From contig WJXW01000017.1 in NCBI GenBank assembly GCA_015832175.1, positions 434,001 to 498,000 of the forward strand: a DNA stretch of 64,000 nucleotides. Direction: 5' to 3'. Shown piece by piece: positions 53,305 to 63,642 of this stretch. Source of the DNA: Paraphaeosphaeria minitans. Lineage: Eukaryota > Ascomycota > Dothideomycetes > Pleosporales > Didymosphaeriaceae. The notes beneath the pieces are model-generated. The model did not search any database. It worked only from the letters and a program-made list of their open reading frames with translations, and had not been told where the DNA came from. Both the position numbers and the translations under genes were made by a program. How positions within the stretch are numbered: the first letter of the stretch is position 1; every line of letters begins with the position of its first letter.

Positions 53305-54929
53305 ATGACCGACAAGAGCAAAGCGGCGTCCAAGCTGCCGGCGTGGCTAATTGACCTACAACCTCAGGCCGCGAAAGCGTCAGACGAGTTCTGGAAGATT
53401 TGCGAGGCGAAGAATCGTGGTGAAGACCCAATGAAAACCATCTATAACATCTCAGATGGTGCGCTTGAGAAGCTTGATATATTTAAAAGAGTGGAAAATC
53501 TCCAATCACAGGCTACACAGAATCAAGGTAGCCCCAAGGCGAATGAAGAGCAACGACAGTCCGTGAGGGTTGAACCGGGCGAGATCCCCAAGGATGAAGT
53601 TCGCAATTCGAGGCCACTTGCAAAGTTCCAGAAGAGAAGAGCCTCAAAGTCTCCCGTAGGCGACTCACTCAAGACGCCTTGGAAAGCATCGAAAACATTG
53701 ATTTCCAGTTTCGTGCCGGCCGAGAAGCCTGTTGCCGAATCATCCAAGGCTGGTGCGGCCCGAAAGCCTTTAACATCTTGCGATAGGCCGGCTGCAGAGG
53801 ATCGCAGTGCGGAAGTGCCAAAAAGCGAAGTCGAGACTACGTACGAGCCCAAGGACCTGCCTGACTGGTGCGTATCTCTCCTTTCACCCCTCTAACATCA
53901 TTCGTAAATCACAGAACTGGACTAACGGAAACAATGTTTAGGCTGAAGACGATCAGCGATGTCACCATGGCCCGAGAGCTAAAACGGCCACACAGGGACC
54001 GAACTCAGGCTCGTCGTTCACTCGAAGCGTTCAAAGATTGCATCAGGCGCTGTGAAGACGCAGCGGCTGCTAAAAAGCCTAAAGTGCAGCTTGAGAAGCT
54101 GTTTGAGGAGCTCCGCGATCACGTACATAAGGCTGAGATCGTGCTCAAAGGTGTTGACAAATATGTGGTGCGTAAAACAAACATGCTCACGATTCAGAAC
54201 GGCCTTCCACGGATCTTCATGGGGAAACTCGATCTTGACTACCCATGGGATCTGAGAGCGGATGCCTGGCAGCTATATCTCCGCTGGCTTCGACAGGATT
54301 TCAAACCTAATCTCCTGCGAGGCATTGTCACCCGAAAGGAAAAGGACCGCGCCAGCGACCGTATCGATCCTGAGTGGGCCAAGGATGCCTCGAAGAAAAT
54401 CCCTGCCAATTATCATGGACAAGGCCACCTTGTACTGGGCCAGTGGTGGCCAACGCAACTTTGTACTGTTCGGGATGGAGCCCATGGTACACCCCAAGGC
54501 GGCATTTGGGGGGCGAAGGGCAAGGGTGCATACTCTATCGTGTTGTCAGGTGGTGGTCCAGGTTATAAAGATAGAGATGAAGGCGACACAATCTGGTACT
54601 CCGGAACCGACAAGAAAGACGCCCACTCTTCAGATCCCACGGAAAACACCCAGCGGCTGATTGAATCCTGTGACGAGTTTCCTGACCAACCTGTCCGCGT
54701 ACTGCGGTCCTCGCAGCTTTCCGGCACGAATCGCTATCGCCCGAAATACGGTTTACGGTACGATGGCCTGTATAGAGTGGTAGGATATGAGCTTGTGGAC
54801 AAGTTGAAGCAGGAACATCTATTCAAATTGGTCCGGTGCGAGGACCAGAACCCTATCCGATGCGAGGAAAATGCAGCCCGAAGACCGACCAAGTATGAAG
54901 AGGAGGAGTTCCTGAAGCTGAAGCGTTAG
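53305..54929 (+). CDS. SRA-YDG domain protein
   Basis: Exons 53305-53867 and 53942-54929, with a 74-bp intron, give 516 aa; an in-frame ATG at 53200 would add 35 residues. SRA-YDG domains bind DNA carrying modified or hemimethylated cytosine. The domain is in the second half: GQWWPTQ..DGAHGTPQGGIWG, AYSIVLSGG, YKDRDEGDTIWYSGTD, NTQRLIESC, PVRVLRSSQLSGTNRYRPKYGLRYDGLYRVVGY and LFKLVR. The RYDGLY block is the YDG signature. The N-terminal 190 residues are disordered and Lys/Ser-rich, then a helical region (residues about 200-300) precedes the domain. No RING, PHD, SET or HNH motif is seen, unlike UHRF1, plant SUVH or many bacterial SRA-nuclease fusions. Confidence 0.85.
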
Positions 54930-55953
54930 TGGAATATAGGACAGCATCGATCAGGTTGCCACGCGATCACACTATGCGAAAATGATATGGTCGGGCCGTA
55001 CTTTTCAACAAGGCGTTCTAGTGAATTTCGGGAGCAAAGGCGTTTGGGGAAAAGGCACAAAATTGGCTATACGCTCTCGCCTGGTAGTTGTTGGACCTAT
55101 ATTCGACAGCAGGCGAAGGCACTTCGGGTACGTTGGGATACCAGCCAGTTTCCTTTGGATTACGCATACCACAACTTCTAGTATCGCGATGAGCATTCAC
55201 GGCTCCTTTCAATCAGCAGCATGTTCCTTGGGACCAATTTGATCTTACTGAGGTCAAGCAATCTCGGCTCTCCTTCCAACTTCAATTCTACCGACAAATG
55301 CTGGAATCACTGATAACTAAAAACAGTCGCTTAATGCTTGGTGGCTGCGCTACCCCACAACACACCTTTACAGTGGAATACAGTAAGTATTGGTTTCAAA
55401 GCACATCTAATTCACAAGATTGACATACACTGGTATTGGGCGTGCAATAGGCGTTACTGCAAGTATATGGTCCGCTGTGAGACTGTTCCGTCACCAATTA
55501 TTGACACGTCAAAGGAGACGCCCTCTTCTACACAAGCCCGCCATTCTCGTCAATTACAGGACCGATTCTCCCATTCCTTACTAGCTTTCAGTTGAAAGTC
55601 CACGCTGCCTTCTAGACTAACGATCCCATGTTGTACGCATACGAATCAACATTCCAGCGTCAAACGTCTCAGGAATGCAATTAAAGGTCTCAATGCCACG
55701 CTTGTACTTGGCCAACCAGAGGCAATACCAATTTGATCCGCATCCCGGTCTGTTGGTTTTTCCTTCTGGATTTGCGCATGCCCGCAGGTGGGTGTTGTGA
55801 TGGCGAAACATTCCTCCCTTGACGTGCTACCCTTGCTTGGCATACTTATATACGCACCCACTGGGTATGAATGTCTCTCCTTCTTTTTCTTACAATACTT
55901 CATTCGTTCAAAGTCTTCTACAAATTTTCGTTCGTTAGTGGTGGGCCATCACC
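54930..55953. other. Intergenic region
   Basis: 1.0 kb between the SRA gene stop and the secreted protein start. Open frames are below 90 codons, overlap across strands and are not recognised. Confidence 0.5.
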
Positions 55954-58900
55954 ATGGCGCCCTTTCGCCCAGCATCCACCATTCACATGGTGACTTCCAT
56001 TCTCTTGTTATTAAACATCGCCTACGCAAGCGTGCTTCCATCTAACCAGCCATACTTACCCGATGCTATCGCCGCACGCACACCTGACGAAGACGTTCCA
56101 ACTACACACGACGTGGAGGAAGTGCCAGACGCCTCAAGCGATAAGAAGGACGGGAAGAACTTCTTCAAAGAGCTGGGACATTTCTTGAGCGAGTTTGATC
56201 CCGCTGATATCTTTCGGACTATATTAGGCGGGCTTTTAGGTTCCGACGATGCTGGCGCGGCTACGAGTCCTTCGCCCTCAACCACGGTTACCATCGCACC
56301 GACGCCCAATGATATAGGGGGCGTGAAAGGTCCGCTTCCTGCCGTTCTAAGTACTGCGAAAACGACAATCACAAAGACGGTTACTACGACACAAGCGAGG
56401 AAGTCTAGCACAAAGACCAGTTCATCGAAAAAGTCATCAACATCAGCTGACGCTATCTTCTCTATCTTGCCGATATTTCCCACAGAAGAGCCTCTAGAGC
56501 TCACCGGGTTGGCTCCTACCGCATTTCCTACTCCAAATCACATCATATTGACTCCTATCGCGGCTGCATCTTTCGGCGCAGCAATTTCGGCCGATGCAGA
56601 CGTCTCCGTGGATGTTCTGCCACTGGAAACAGAGTCTCTTATTGTCTTTCCAGGACTGGTCAATGCGTCTCATGCTCCAAACGCCACTGGTTCCGGGATC
56701 ACAGTAACATTTGAACCCGAAGAGACGTTCGCCATCCTTCCATTCATTGAGCCTGGGAAGAATATGACGGACAACGTCACCTTACCAGACTTCCCATCGC
56801 CTACAGACGAGATCGCCATCACAGGACCATTTGGGCTACCCACGGCACCGGCCAAAAGCATCTCCGACAGTATCTTGCCAGCAACTGCAGAGGAAATTCC
56901 TCCCTTGGAGACTTTCGAAGTGGTCACTACCCCAGTCACGGATGTTCCTGAAGCGGATCTTCTACCCGTTCCTACAGAAGAGACTTTTTCCATCCTTCCT
57001 TTCTTCGAGCCAGGCGAGCATCTTTCCGATAATGTATCGGAGGCGACACCGACTGAAGAGATCCCCAAGCTGCTGATTCCTGTCTTCACTGGTTCTGGAG
57101 AATCCTTAAATCCTTTTGCAGGTGAAGACGTCACCATTTCTGCGCCGGAGGATCTTGAGCCCCTGCAGACGAACCGTCCCGATTTCGATGATCGCGCTCC
57201 CGTGCCGCTTCTTGAATTTGTGAACGGCACATATGTGCTTCCAACGACTAAGAAACCTGATGTCGTTACGCCTGTTCTATCGTGGCCGCCTCCAGGTTTC
57301 AATGCGACTTCAGCACTTGCCATCTCTACACGAAGGGCTTCACCATGGTCGACATCGTCAAGAAGGCGAGCTCGTCCAACGAGGCCTCCTGTGCCATCGC
57401 TCCTTATACCTCGCCCAACAAAGCCTATCCTCCTCCCACCACCACTTATTCGCCCTACGAACTTCCCCCTCAACCAAACGTTCTTCGCGAACCAAACAAA
57501 AGGAGCCGTAACCCCCGTAGCAAATTCTTCGCGTCCTTTGATCCTGACGAACCCGCTTCGTGCTACGTTAGAGCCCCTTCCCATTACTCTCCCTCGACCA
57601 GTTCCTCTCCCCCGCCCGATTCGTCCTTTTCCGCCATTCCCTTTCCCTATCTTTAACAACACGCGAGGTCTCAGACCTATTGGACGACCAACACGGTCAC
57701 CAACACGTCCGCTCATTTTGACCAACCCGCTTCGAACTACGCCTGAGTCTTTCCCAACGTTTAAACCAGTTTTAAACAGCACCACGTTCGTGCGTCCGAC
57801 GCGTCCGCTCATCCTAACGAACCCGCTCCGGCCTCCTATCGAGACTTTCGAGCCCCTCGATGCAGGGAAGACTACGACAAAGACACTCAAGATCAGGAGC
57901 ACGGTGATGAAGACTGTCATCGTAATTCCGACGCCTGCCGCGGTTGAGGTCTCGATGTTCGGCGTAGATGTTCCTTCTGATGAGCCCTTGCCCAGCGATG
58001 CAGGTTTCGTAGGGCTACCTTTGTTCGAAGAAGCAAGTCTATTGAGCGAGAATCCGAGGCCAACGTTTCCCATCATCGACGACTTTGGCACGTTCGACCT
58101 CACCAGTGAGGCTGTCAGACCAAGCTATGTTCCAGGTGGAGGGGACTTTGTCGAGGAAGATGTTCCCAGCGATCTTGTGGAGCCGACTGATGTCTCCGTC
58201 GTCGATGATCTTAGTACTACGGTTGCTTTGCCTTTTTTAACGACGACTTCATCGGAGATCGAGCTCTCATTTCCCGACGCAGTAAACTACACGTCCAAAA
58301 CCGTCGATATTGGACTCCCAGTAGAGGCAACTGAGATCCCAATACCCGAGGCGGTTCCCGAGACCATCGATATTGTATTCGGAGAAGAAGCCACTGCAAG
58401 TCTGGAGCCCTCGCTCGACATCCCGGAACCTACCGACTTTGACGATCTGCCCATCTTCACACCCACTCCCACGCCCCGGACGCTCGCCACAGTCCCAAGC
58501 GTCCTCCCCAGCATCGTCACCCTCGCCCTCCCGACAGAGTTTCCTCTCCCGCAACCCGGCATCTCCACCACAGACCTCAGTTCATCCCCTTCCACACAAC
58601 GCCTCGCCGAAATATGCGCCGACAAAAAAGTAACAACCGTCACCCTCCCCCTCCTCTCCAAATGGTACGGCCCCAACGCCTACCCCTCCCTGCGCGCCTA
58701 CCCAGGCTGCATCGCCGCGAATCCGCGCCAAGCCACCCAAGCGCCAGGCCTGCTGAACTGCACCGCCCTCGGCCGCGAAGTCCAAGCCTGCCAGAAAGCC
58801 GGCAAGCGCGTGCTCCTCGGCGTGCGCGTCGACACGCCGTCCGCCGTCAACGGCAACCTCAAATGGGGCAGCGCGAGCTCCGGACTGCTGGGCCTCAAGC

Positions 58901-59376
58901 TCCCCCTTGCGCTGCCGCCGGGCCCGTTCCTGGGCAGGCCGGGACACCCGCTTGTGCCTGCCGCGGGCAATCTGACGAGCGTCAAGGTGGATGGCAAGAC
59001 GGTGCCCGCGCCGAATCTGTTCGATGCCGCGCACACGCCGACGGGGCTTGCGGCGACGCTGTTCAGCCTCTTTGGCGAGGGGCATGGCGAGCGTGCGGAT
59101 TTGAGGCCGCTGGGGCCGGATGCGCCGAGTGCGTTTAGCAGCGATAAGATCGAGTGGGTTGTCAAGCCGCTCGGGGAAGAGGTAGTGGTGGACGGCTTTG
59201 ACGTGCGGACGCCCGGGCAGTGGAAGGGGACGGCGCAGGCGGCTCTTGTGGAGCGATTTGTTGGTAGCCTTAGGGAAGACGTGGAGAAGGCGTGGAAGGA
59301 CGGTGGAGGGAAGAAAGGTGGACTGAATGACATGGGAGTCGATGGGATGGGGGTTGTTGTGAGCGGGTATATTTGA
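55954..59376 (+). CDS. Secreted Pro/Thr-rich wall-type protein with GH18-like pseudo-domain
   Basis: Single exon, 1140 aa. A secretion signal ends around residue 25 (SILLLLNIAYA). Residues about 100-880 are low-complexity Pro/Thr/Ser/Leu sequence with internal repeats: ETFxILPFxEPG..DNV occurs twice (near 255 and 345) and RPLILTNPLR three times (near 525-625). N-glycosylation sites are scattered. The last 260 residues form a separate block resembling a class III chitinase (GH18) barrel: LAEICADKKVTTVTLPLL, CTALGREVQACQKAGKRVLLGV, LFSLFGEG, RPLGPDAPS and VVVDGFDVRTPGQW. The catalytic DGxDxE is not present at the last (DGFDVRT). It may be a cell-wall or matrix protein with a sugar-binding pseudo-chitinase. 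There is no GPI signal. Confidence 0.75.
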   Translation: MAPFRPASTIHMVTSILLLLNIAYASVLPSNQPYLPDAIAARTPDEDVPTTHDVEEVPDASSDKKDGKNFFKELGHFLSEFDPADIFRTILGGLLGSDDAGAATSPSPSTTVTIAPTPNDIGGVKGPLPAVLSTAKTTITKTVTTTQARKSSTKTSSSKKSSTSADAIFSILPIFPTEEPLELTGLAPTAFPTPNHIILTPIAAASFGAAISADADVSVDVLPLETESLIVFPGLVNASHAPNATGSGITVTFEPEETFAILPFIEPGKNMTDNVTLPDFPSPTDEIAITGPFGLPTAPAKSISDSILPATAEEIPPLETFEVVTTPVTDVPEADLLPVPTEETFSILPFFEPGEHLSDNVSEATPTEEIPKLLIPVFTGSGESLNPFAGEDVTISAPEDLEPLQTNRPDFDDRAPVPLLEFVNGTYVLPTTKKPDVVTPVLSWPPPGFNATSALAISTRRASPWSTSSRRRARPTRPPVPSLLIPRPTKPILLPPPLIRPTNFPLNQTFFANQTKGAVTPVANSSRPLILTNPLRATLEPLPITLPRPVPLPRPIRPFPPFPFPIFNNTRGLRPIGRPTRSPTRPLILTNPLRTTPESFPTFKPVLNSTTFVRPTRPLILTNPLRPPIETFEPLDAGKTTTKTLKIRSTVMKTVIVIPTPAAVEVSMFGVDVPSDEPLPSDAGFVGLPLFEEASLLSENPRPTFPIIDDFGTFDLTSEAVRPSYVPGGGDFVEEDVPSDLVEPTDVSVVDDLSTTVALPFLTTTSSEIELSFPDAVNYTSKTVDIGLPVEATEIPIPEAVPETIDIVFGEEATASLEPSLDIPEPTDFDDLPIFTPTPTPRTLATVPSVLPSIVTLALPTEFPLPQPGISTTDLSSSPSTQRLAEICADKKVTTVTLPLLSKWYGPNAYPSLRAYPGCIAANPRQATQAPGLLNCTALGREVQACQKAGKRVLLGVRVDTPSAVNGNLKWGSASSGLLGLKLPLALPPGPFLGRPGHPLVPAAGNLTSVKVDGKTVPAPNLFDAAHTPTGLAATLFSLFGEGHGERADLRPLGPDAPSAFSSDKIEWVVKPLGEEVVVDGFDVRTPGQWKGTAQAALVERFVGSLREDVEKAWKDGGGKKGGLNDMGVDGMGVVVSGYI

Positions 59377-59833
59377 GCTGGGAGGGTTAGAGGTAGAAAG
59401 ATTCTTTTTTGTGAAGGCATGGGGGTGTTATGATATCACGAATAGAGTGCATCGTTTTACTGGTCTTACCCCATCACTTTGCTGCACGTGAGATGAAGGT
59501 GCTCCATGATGAAGAAATCGAGCTTTCTCGTCCGCACGAAATGAAAAGAAAGCATTCCATGGAGTCATTGCTCCAGATGTAGTCATTGACTATGCAATAG
59601 GCAGCCGCAGCTATAATCACCCAAGTCCAAGAGCCCAAACACCCGCAGTGCAGGCTGTAGCTGTTTCATCATGTTCATCCAATTCGATGACTGTGTTCAT
59701 CCCATCCAGAATGCCGAACGCCCAATCCAGCCTGACTCAAAATCTAGGCAATACTGCAATGTATCAAAGTCGGATGCGTTTGTCGACGATGCAACGACTT
59801 GTTGTCGAAAGACCGAGGCGGTAGATGCAAAAT
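59377..59833. other. Convergent intergenic region
   Basis: About 450 bp of 3' flanks; no gene, repeat or RNA gene seen. Confidence 0.5.
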
Positions 59834-60841
59834 CTACCAGCCATCAACAACGATAGCATCGCCCCAGTTAGCACCACCAGCGGAAGCGGAGCCATCGACC
59901 CAGTCGCCAGTAGGTGCAGCGCCGGGGTCCGCACCAGAATCGCCCCAGCTACCACCGTTGGTGTTCTCGGAGGGAGGAGCCCGGCAGCGCTTCACGGTGT
60001 GGCTGTGTATAGTCAGTAACAAAGCTCACATGCGTACGGAGATGATACTCACCCGTACGAGTTGCAGTTGTTGCACTGCACCCGGGACCAGTCCTTGGGC
60101 TTCGAGCACTCGTTGGCCTTGTGGCCAATCTCGTCGCAGTTACGGCACTTTATGACTCGCTTGTTGGGGCACTGAAATCTCAAGTGGCCATACTCCTCGC
60201 AGTTGAAGCACTGCTGACCGGCGCCTCCACCCTGACGAGCCTGAGGGGCAGCAGGGCAGTCGGCCTTGCGATGTCCAGGCATACCGCATGTGAAGCAGAG
60301 ATTGCCACCACGGTCGGGGCTAGCAACGGTCAGTACGAAGGCACTGAGACAGTCTGGGCATACTCACCAATCGCGCTTCTGGTGGCCCTGCTTGCCGCAG
60401 CCGTAGCAAGCATCACGGCCAGAACCGGCAGTACGATTGGGGCTGTGCGAATTCAGTACTGGATAGTCATCTTGAAGACATAGGTACCTACCATTCGCGC
60501 TTGAAGTGGCCCGACTCACCGCAGCCGTAGCAAACATCGGTCTCATCACCACGCAAATAGGGAGCGCCATCGTCCTGCTTCCAGGCGCCTTGGGCGAAGG
60601 AGACAATGTTGGCCTCCTTGTCCATGGCAGGGGATTTGGTGTCGACGGGCTTCTTGGCGGCGCGACGCATCTCGTCCTCGCAAGCAAAGTGCTTCTTGGA
60701 GCTGTTGTGGGCCGCCCAATCCTTGGAGCTAATGGTTCGATCGCAAGCCTTGCAGGTGTGGAAATCTGGCTTCTTATGCCGAGCCGATGCGTAGGGGTTG
60801 TCGCCAATGGTGTTGAGAGCTGGTCCAAAGGTACGCGCCAT
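59834..60841 (-). CDS. C2H2 + six CCHC zinc-knuckle nucleic-acid-binding protein
   Basis: Exons 60841-60492, 60442-60368, 60319-60053 and 60002-59834, with introns of 48-50 bp, give 286 aa. The N-terminus has a U1/JAZ-like finger (CKACDRTISSKDWAAHNSSKKH). Six CCHC knuckles follow: CYGCGESGHFKREC, CYGCGKQGHQKRDC, CFTCGMPGHRKADC, CFNCEEYGHLRFQC, CRNCDEIGHKANEC and CNNCNSYGHTVKRC. The first two knuckles get their fourth Cys only by splicing (TG|C), and the last gets its Gly-His only by splicing. The tail is rich in Gly, Trp and Asp. CNBP/Gis2/byr3 proteins with seven knuckles bind single-stranded DNA and mRNA and affect translation; this protein is related but has an added N-terminal finger. Confidence 0.87.
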
Positions 60842-61387
60842 CTTGAGCAAGGAGGCGAAGTTGAGGTCTAGGGAAAGTCAGTAGGTGTCAACTGATTGCC
60901 AGTCGAGGAACAGGAGCAAGCGGAAGGCAGCCCGAAACCCAACCAGATCTGTGCTGAAGACGGCACAAATGATTTTGAGACGCGTCGAGAGCTGTCAGTC
61001 CGAAGGCAAGCGCGCGCAAACCCTCGGGGCAAACCCTCGGGCTTGAACAAGGGGGTAGAACTTACAGTAGATTTGTAGAGTGTCGAATGGTAAGGGCCTG
61101 CTCAGCTCGCGCAAGGTAGGAGCGAGGGTGTGGTTGTAGAGAAGGGGCGGAGAGAGAAAGTTGTTGGTGGGGAGATGTTTTTATACGGAGGGCAGGGACG
61201 ACCCCAAGACGCTAATTTTGGCCACGGCTCCAATAGCAGGCCCTAGCGGAGTGGGAGCATGGCGTGAAGGCGCGGCGGAAGCGAGGGGAAGGTGGCCGAA
61301 GAGGTGAGAGGCAGGCCAGGAAGGAACGACGGGGCAGGGGCAGGACATGCAGCTCATACGGGAGCACGGGAAGCCGCAGCCCGCATG

Positions 61388-61752
61388 CATGTCCCAGCGT
61401 AGGAGCCTCATAGCAAACACACAGAACTCGCCATGAGCTTTCGTGTATGCATGTCCCAGCGTAGGAGCCTCGGAGCAAACACACAGGACTCGCCATGAGC
61501 TTTCGTGTATGCATGTCCCAGCGTAGGAACCTCGTAGAGACCGCAGGGCTCTCCGTGAGTTGTTGTATAGACATGTCCCAGCGTAGGAGCCTTGGAGCAA
61601 ACACACAGGGCTCCCCATAAGCTGTCATGTATGCATGTCGTCCCAGCGTAGGAGCCTCGTAGAGAACGCAGGGCTCTCGGTGAGCTGTCGTATAGACATG
61701 TCCCAGCGTAGGAGCCTCGGAGCAAACAAAGGGCTCCCCTGCGCTGTCGTCT
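61388..61752. repeat. ~62-bp minisatellite, six copies of two alternating types
   Basis: Units start with CATGTCCCAGCGTAGGAGCC at 61388, 61450, 61512, 61572, 61634 (with a 3-bp insert) and 61697. Units 1, 2, 4 and 6 contain an AGCAAACACACAGG-type core (unit 6 shortened), units 3 and 5 a TAGAGA-CGCAGGGCTCT core. A further partial copy of GGAGCCTCATAGC lies near 61,825. Confidence 0.9.
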
Positions 61753-62001
61753 CTGGGCGTGGACTTGCGGAGGGTCAAAAGACTCGTTGCCGCCGTGCTT
61801 TGGCGAACCGGGAGCCCGGGATAGGAGCCTCATAGCTGTGGTGCCCCTCGACGCAATGGGTTTGCCGTATTTTGGATGGGGACGTCATGTTGTTTGCTCC
61901 CATACGACGCGGATGCCCCTCGCCGAGCGTCGGTGATGCCTTTTCATTGCGCAATTGCTTCCGTGTGTCCTCGAGGCAGCTGCACCCATCTGCGTACACA
62001 G

Positions 62002-62043
62002 CTCTGCACCCCCTCTGCACCCCCTCTGCACCCCCTCTGCACA
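62002..62043. repeat. 11-bp tandem repeat CTCTGCACCCC
   Basis: Three full copies and a partial fourth in the 3' flank of the MFS gene. Confidence 0.9.
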
Positions 62044-62085
62044 CAGCGTGGGACCCAGGGGCTGAAGCGGAGCTGGAGCTCATCC

Positions 62086-63642
62086 TCATGCTCCTTCCTC
62101 CAATGCCTCCTCTTCCTCTTCCTCGACGTCCTCGTCCTCGCTCGCTGCCACGCGCCCCATCGGAGCTTTCCAACCGCTTCCCGCTTGCACGAGCGTCATG
62201 AGAACAGCCAACCCTGTCCCGCAGAGAAACAGCGTCTTGATGCCCTCACGATACGCGTTGACTGCGATCTCCTTCCTCTGCCCCTCGAGGGTTGCGACGA
62301 GCGCCGGGCTACCCAGAAGCCTTCGAATCAAGCCGGTCCCATCCTCGACGCCCGCCCTCGAGAATCCCTCCACGAGAGACGTCCGCAGCACACGCTCGAA
62401 AATTCCGCCACCAATCGCAGAACCGAAGCTGCCAGAGAAGCCGCGGAATGTCGCCAGCAGGGAGAGCACAATGGGATGGACCTCGGGCAAAGTCAGATGG
62501 AGCAGATGGACGAGTGTGTAGTTTAGTCCAGCACCGGCTAGAGCTCCGTTGCAGAACACCATCAAGACGTACAAAGCCGGAGAGCTATGCGGCGTAGAGA
62601 TGAAAGCCAGCACGATTAGAGTGGCCGGGAACAACATGTTGGCCACAAGAGTGTGCATGTAGAAGCTCCCATTGCGGCGGATATGGAAGATGCCAGCAAG
62701 CAAGCCTCCAGCAGCAAAACCTGCATTCGTGGGAATGAGGAGGGTTCCAGCAACTGCGGGCGCCCAGCCACGGACTGCGATCGCATAAACCACGGTGTAG
62801 AAAAGCACCACCCAACGGGCCATCATGATGCCCACCGTGGCAAAGCAGATGAGGAGGGTACCTCGAGACCGGAGAACCATAATGGGGATAACTGGATCCT
62901 TGGCCCCGTATATCTCATTCAGGACGAAAGCCGCAAATACAAAGACAGATAGGACGAGTGGAGTCGCCAAGATCCGGGGACCAGAAAGACCAAGCAGGAA
63001 AAGGATAATGCCAGCTATCAGCAGCAGGGCTCCTGAATAGTCGATCCGAGCAAGCTTTTCGTTAAGAGACCGGGGTTCAAAGTCGCTATTCTTTGCTTTG
63101 TACCCTGACGGAAGGCCGAAGAGGATACCGAAGCCTGCCAGAATGCTGATAGGAGCTTGGATGCCAAAGAGGGGTTTCTGTTGGAGTCAGGATCATGTCC
63201 TCCTACATTCGCAAGATACTGACCCATCCGATCTTGGGCTCCGTGGCACCAGCAATGACAGCCCCGAGAGAAAGACCAACCGTCATGCTGGTGTTTGCCA
63301 GACCAATGAACAGCCCACGACGCTTGGGGCTGACCACCTGGATGACAAGGATTGTTGCAACAATCAGTATGCCGGCGCCACCAGCTCCGGTCAAGGAGCG
63401 CCCGACCAGGAACCAGCTGAATGAGTTTGCGAGCGACGTAATGAGAGATCCCAAGCATATGAGCACTGTGGAGAAGAACATGCACAGTCTGGGACTAAAT
63501 ACTTGAGAAAGCCGGCCCATGAGCGGAGCAAAAGCGGACATGGCGATCAAATAGGACGAGGTAAACCATGTTGCCTCCTCAAAAGCATCCAGATCCGCGG
63601 CTATGGCCGATTGGGTTGTTGTCAGGATAGAGATGTTGGCGC
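62086..63642 (-). CDS. MFS transporter, DHA/multidrug or basic amino-acid type (5' end unresolved)
   Basis: The two firm exons are 63177-62086 and 63234 to about 63642. They join TGG|AAA across a 56-bp intron that starts GTCAGT. The protein begins within the first helix (ANISILTTTQSAIAADL) and continues with WFTSSYLIAMSAFAPLMGRLSQVFSPR (motif A region), LVGRSLTGAGGAGILIVATILVIQ, and a block (SPKRRGLFIGLANTSMTVGLSLGAVIAG) like motif C of 14-helix drug:H+ antiporters and VBA/FNX1 vacuolar amino-acid transporters. It ends in an acidic tail of about 20 residues. A splice acceptor (ctgaccatctcAG) sits at the start of the visible coding region, so an upstream exon is expected. I could not choose between candidates before the window ends. 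Confidence 0.75.

Larger units (their letters stand above)
60842..62085. other. Intergenic region with minisatellites
   Basis: 1.2 kb upstream of the zinc-knuckle gene and downstream of the MFS gene. It holds a six-copy 62-bp array and an 11-bp array. Translations of the arrays (for example EAPTLGH repeats) are by-products of the repeat and not supported as genes. The first 200 bp may include a 5'UTR intron of the zinc-knuckle gene. Confidence 0.5.

Noticed and set aside
56670..58103. 477-codon open frame antisense to the secreted protein gene
   Set aside because: It is rich in Gly, Ser, Val and Arg, the mirror of Pro/Thr/Leu codons on the other strand, and has no domain or signal. It is a shadow of codon bias.
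61212..61833. Minus-strand frames encoding EAPTLGH repeats, resembling a repeat protein
   Set aside because: The same array reads open in several frames because the unit lacks stops; unit length is not a multiple of three throughout and no start, intron or signal supports a gene.
62002..62043. Possible CRISPR-like or telomere-like repeat
   Set aside because: The 11-bp units are contiguous without spacers and do not match TTAGGG; an ordinary tandem repeat.
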